From contig CAIQSY010000130.1 of the NCBI GenBank assembly GCA_903874585.1, positions 1 through 6,642 of the forward strand: a stretch of DNA of 6,642 bases, written 5' to 3'. Positions 5,309-6,642 of the stretch are shown in pieces; positions within the stretch are counted from its first letter, which is position 1; each line of letters begins with the position of its first letter. Below the pieces are notes generated by a model. The model was not told the DNA's origin, did no database searches, and saw nothing but the letters and a program-made list of their open reading frames with translations. The DNA comes from an uncultured Chlorobiaceae bacterium. Its GTDB lineage: Bacteria; Bacteroidota; Chlorobiia; Chlorobiales; Chlorobiaceae. Both the position numbers and the translations under genes were made by a program.

Positions 5309-6247
5309 ATGTGCAAAATAAATCCCCGCGTTGACTTCGCGTTTAAAAAGCTTTTTGGCAGCGAAGAGAACAAGGATCTGCTGATCTCCTTGATCAACGC
5401 TATAGTCTCCGAGGATGATCAGGTTGTTGAAGTGGAGTTGAAAAATCCTTATACCCTGGCTGATTACCGGGCGGGTAAAATCTCGATACTCGATATCAAA
5501 GCTAAAGCAGAAAATGGTCGCTGGTTCAACGTCGAAATGCAAATCAGGGAAGACAACAATTTTGATAAACGCGCTATTTATTACTGGGCAAAACTGGTGA
5601 CAGAACAGCTCAGCGAAGGGATGATGTATAAGGAGCTGAAGAAAACCATCAGCATTAATATTCTTGATTATGACTTTGTGCCCGATACAACGGATGTTCA
5701 CAGTTGCTACAAAATAATCAATACGGCGACGGGCAAAGATGACCGTCTGCACGATGTTTTTGAGTTGCACTACATCGAGTTAAAAAAGTTTACAAAAACA
5801 TCCCATCAAATTCAGAGTGCGCTGGATCGGTGGAGCAGCTTTTTAACGACAGCGCATCAGCTTGACCGTGAGCACACGCCAAAAGAGCTGGCATCCGACA
5901 AAAATATTGTGAAAGCCATTGCCGCCATTGATCGCATGTTTAATGAAGAGGAGCGTCAAGTTTACGACGTTCGTATGCAAGAGTTCATCGATGTCGCAAG
6001 CGCCATTGCCACAGGAGCCGAAAAAAACATTGCGAAAGGTCGCGTCGAAGGAAGAGAGGAAGGTCGAGTCGAAGGTCAATCGCTGTTGTTGACACGGCTT
6101 CTGGAACGTCGCTTTGGCGCCCTGCCAGAGTGGGCAACGGAGAAGTTAGGCAGTGCAACTGAACAGGAGCTGGAAACATGGGGAGACGCCATGCTCACCG
6201 CGCCGACACTGGAAGCCGTTTTCAATCCCGACGCTGCCTGTTCATAA
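5309..6247 (+). CDS. Rpn-family PD-(D/E)XK nuclease / putative transposase with DUF4351-like C-terminus
   Basis: This intact 312-residue protein of the PD-(D/E)XK nuclease 'transposase' family (TIGR01784/PF12784 type) begins I-N-P-R-V-D-F-A-F-K-K-L-F-G, the family's hallmark opening. Likely catalytic residues are Asp62 in S-I-L-D-I-K-A and Glu76 and Gln78 in N-V-E-M-Q-I, the same positions as in the upstream gene. K-K-T-I-S-I-N-I-L-D-Y follows at ~111-121. After the core come three 12-nt repeats (6038-6073, residues 244-255: GRVE, GREE, GRVE). The C-terminal module then reads L-L-T-R-L-L-E-R-R-F-G-A-L-P ... L-E-T-W ... T-L-E-A-V-F and resembles DUF4351. It starts at ATG 5309, 28 bases after the displaced end of the previous gene, without a clear ribosome binding site. 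It is expected to be a cytoplasmic DNA endonuclease; whether it is active, and whether it acts as a transposase at all, is not shown by the sequence. Confidence 0.9.
   Translation: MCKINPRVDFAFKKLFGSEENKDLLISLINAIVSEDDQVVEVELKNPYTLADYRAGKISILDIKAKAENGRWFNVEMQIREDNNFDKRAIYYWAKLVTEQLSEGMMYKELKKTISINILDYDFVPDTTDVHSCYKIINTATGKDDRLHDVFELHYIELKKFTKTSHQIQSALDRWSSFLTTAHQLDREHTPKELASDKNIVKAIAAIDRMFNEEERQVYDVRMQEFIDVASAIATGAEKNIAKGRVEGREEGRVEGQSLLLTRLLERRFGALPEWATEKLGSATEQELETWGDAMLTAPTLEAVFNPDAACS
6038..6073 (+). repeat. 12-nt tandem repeats encoding GRVE/GREE linker
   Basis: Three consecutive 12-base units (GGTCGCGTCGAA, GGAAGAGAGGAA, GGTCGAGTCGAA) join the nuclease core to the DUF4351-like module. 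They are near-identical to units at 5102-5149 in the preceding gene, so the two genes share linker DNA despite diverged cores. Confidence 0.8.
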
Positions 6248-6287
6248 AGAGAAAGAATTGTAACATCCAACGAGATCCAACCAGCGT

Positions 6288-6495
6288 ATGAGCCAAACAA
6301 GAAAACTGATAACGTTCGATTGGGCTATAAAGCGTTTACTTCGCAGCAAAGCCAACTTCGGGATTCTGGAAGGGTTTTTAAGTGAAACGCCTTAAAAATG
6401 AAGAAATTCAAGAGAGCTTTACCGCAAAAAGCTTAAAAGAGGCGGCTATTACGAAGGTCGAGTTGCAGGCATTATGCAATGCCGATGAGCATTGA
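6288..6495 (+). pseudogene. deleted remnant copy of the first Rpn-family gene
   Basis: The remnant starts at ATG 6288 with S-Q-T-R-K-L-I-T-F-D-W-A-I-K-R-L-L. It matches 4319-4417 over 99 bases with four mismatches. Coding then jumps, through a 7-base non-matching joint (ACGCCTT, 6387-6393), to a segment (6394-6446) that matches 4892-4944 over 53 bases with two mismatches. Everything between, including the Asp62/Glu76/Gln78 active site, is gone. A third piece (G-Y-Y-E-G-R-V-A-G, from 6444) resembles G-Y-H-T-G-E-V-T-G near 5054. The three pieces are not in one frame: the first ends at TAA 6393-6395, and the second would run to TGA 6493-6495. It cannot make a nuclease. The weakly similar bases before its ATG (GAGAAA-AATTG, ATCCAA) suggest that some 5' flank was copied too. 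Confidence 0.85.
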
Positions 6496-6517
6496 AAACT
6501 CAGGACTGAGAACTGTT

Positions 6518-6642
6518 ATGGGGTCAAAAGATGTCGTTTCAAAAGATATCCTGAAGCGGATAGCGTTGGATATAGCGAGGGTGCTGTTACACTTAAAGGT
6601 TGACTTTGCAGAGTTGCTTGAAACTGAGCATCAGCGAGTAGA
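6518..6642 (+). CDS. N-terminal part of another Rpn-like / DUF4351-associated protein (cut by window end)
   Basis: Starting at ATG 6518 the frame reads M-G-S-K-D-V-V-S-K-D-I-L-K-R-I-A-L-D-I-A, then V-L-L-H-L-K-V-D-F-A-E-L-L-E-T-E-H-Q-R-V to the right edge (41 complete codons). The pattern S-K-x-I-L-K-R-I-x-x-D-I-A ... L-E-T-E-x-Q-R-V is one I associate with a subgroup of uncharacterised Rpn-like proteins that continue E-x-R-R-A-D-L and then an H-I-E-I-Q-type nuclease motif. The nuclease residues would lie beyond the window, so this is a partial call. There is no clear ribosome binding site. It follows the Rpn remnant by 22 bases in the same orientation, extending the cluster. Confidence 0.6.
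   Translation, partial: MGSKDVVSKDILKRIALDIARVLLHLKVDFAELLETEHQRV

Noticed and set aside
5219..5770. Long open frame of 183 codons on the - strand
   Set aside because: It lies opposite the well-supported second nuclease gene, has no family resemblance and is a shadow of that gene's codon pattern.
1..6642. CRISPR array, tRNA or rRNA genes
   Set aside because: No regularly spaced repeats of CRISPR type and no tRNA or rRNA signatures were seen. The only tandem repeats are the 12-nt coding repeats in the nuclease genes.

Overview
The window reads as an accessory region of a Gram-negative environmental bacterium. It carries IS5-family sequence, surface-polysaccharide genes, pseudaminic-acid-type sugar synthesis remnants and several PD-(D/E)XK nuclease/Rpn-family genes. 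I could not place the organism further from sequence alone. All recognisable genes lie on the + strand, and at least five of them are broken, partial or remnant, so this is a region in active turnover.

Layout. Positions 1-467 are the 3' end of an IS5-family element: the C-terminal part of a DDE transposase, a non-coding tail and a terminal repeat ending next to CTAA. Directly after it, 470-586 is the last ~38 codons of a pseudaminic acid synthase (PseI/NeuB, SAF-domain end), apparently split by the IS. A strong hairpin at 620-656 precedes a very AT-rich, intact-looking capsule-polysaccharide-type gene (693-2102). Its stop overlaps an ATG that belongs to a gene of which only a few codons remain. 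The sequence then switches abruptly at ~2105-2113 to a more GC-rich GT4 glycosyltransferase lacking its N-terminal part (2110-3099).

From 3240 to 4269 a unit begins with a good Shine-Dalgarno sequence. It encodes a conserved protein interrupted by an in-frame amber codon (3240-3650 and 3657-3878), followed by an overlapping small gene (3865-4269) with an N-A-Q-H-S-S-G-P-K-T ... H-G-L-T motif. Both are of unknown function.

From 4319 to the right edge lies a run of Rpn/PD-(D/E)XK 'transposase' family genes. The first has a 2-bp GA insertion inside a 12-nt tandem repeat, which displaces its C-terminus. The second is intact and ends in a DUF4351-like domain. The third is a short remnant that duplicates two segments of the first at about 96% identity. 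The fourth is a related-looking gene cut by the window end. The most interesting signal is this cluster, with shared Gly-Arg-x-Glu repeat linkers, different C-terminal modules and visible gene duplication and decay. A wholly new system is not demonstrated.
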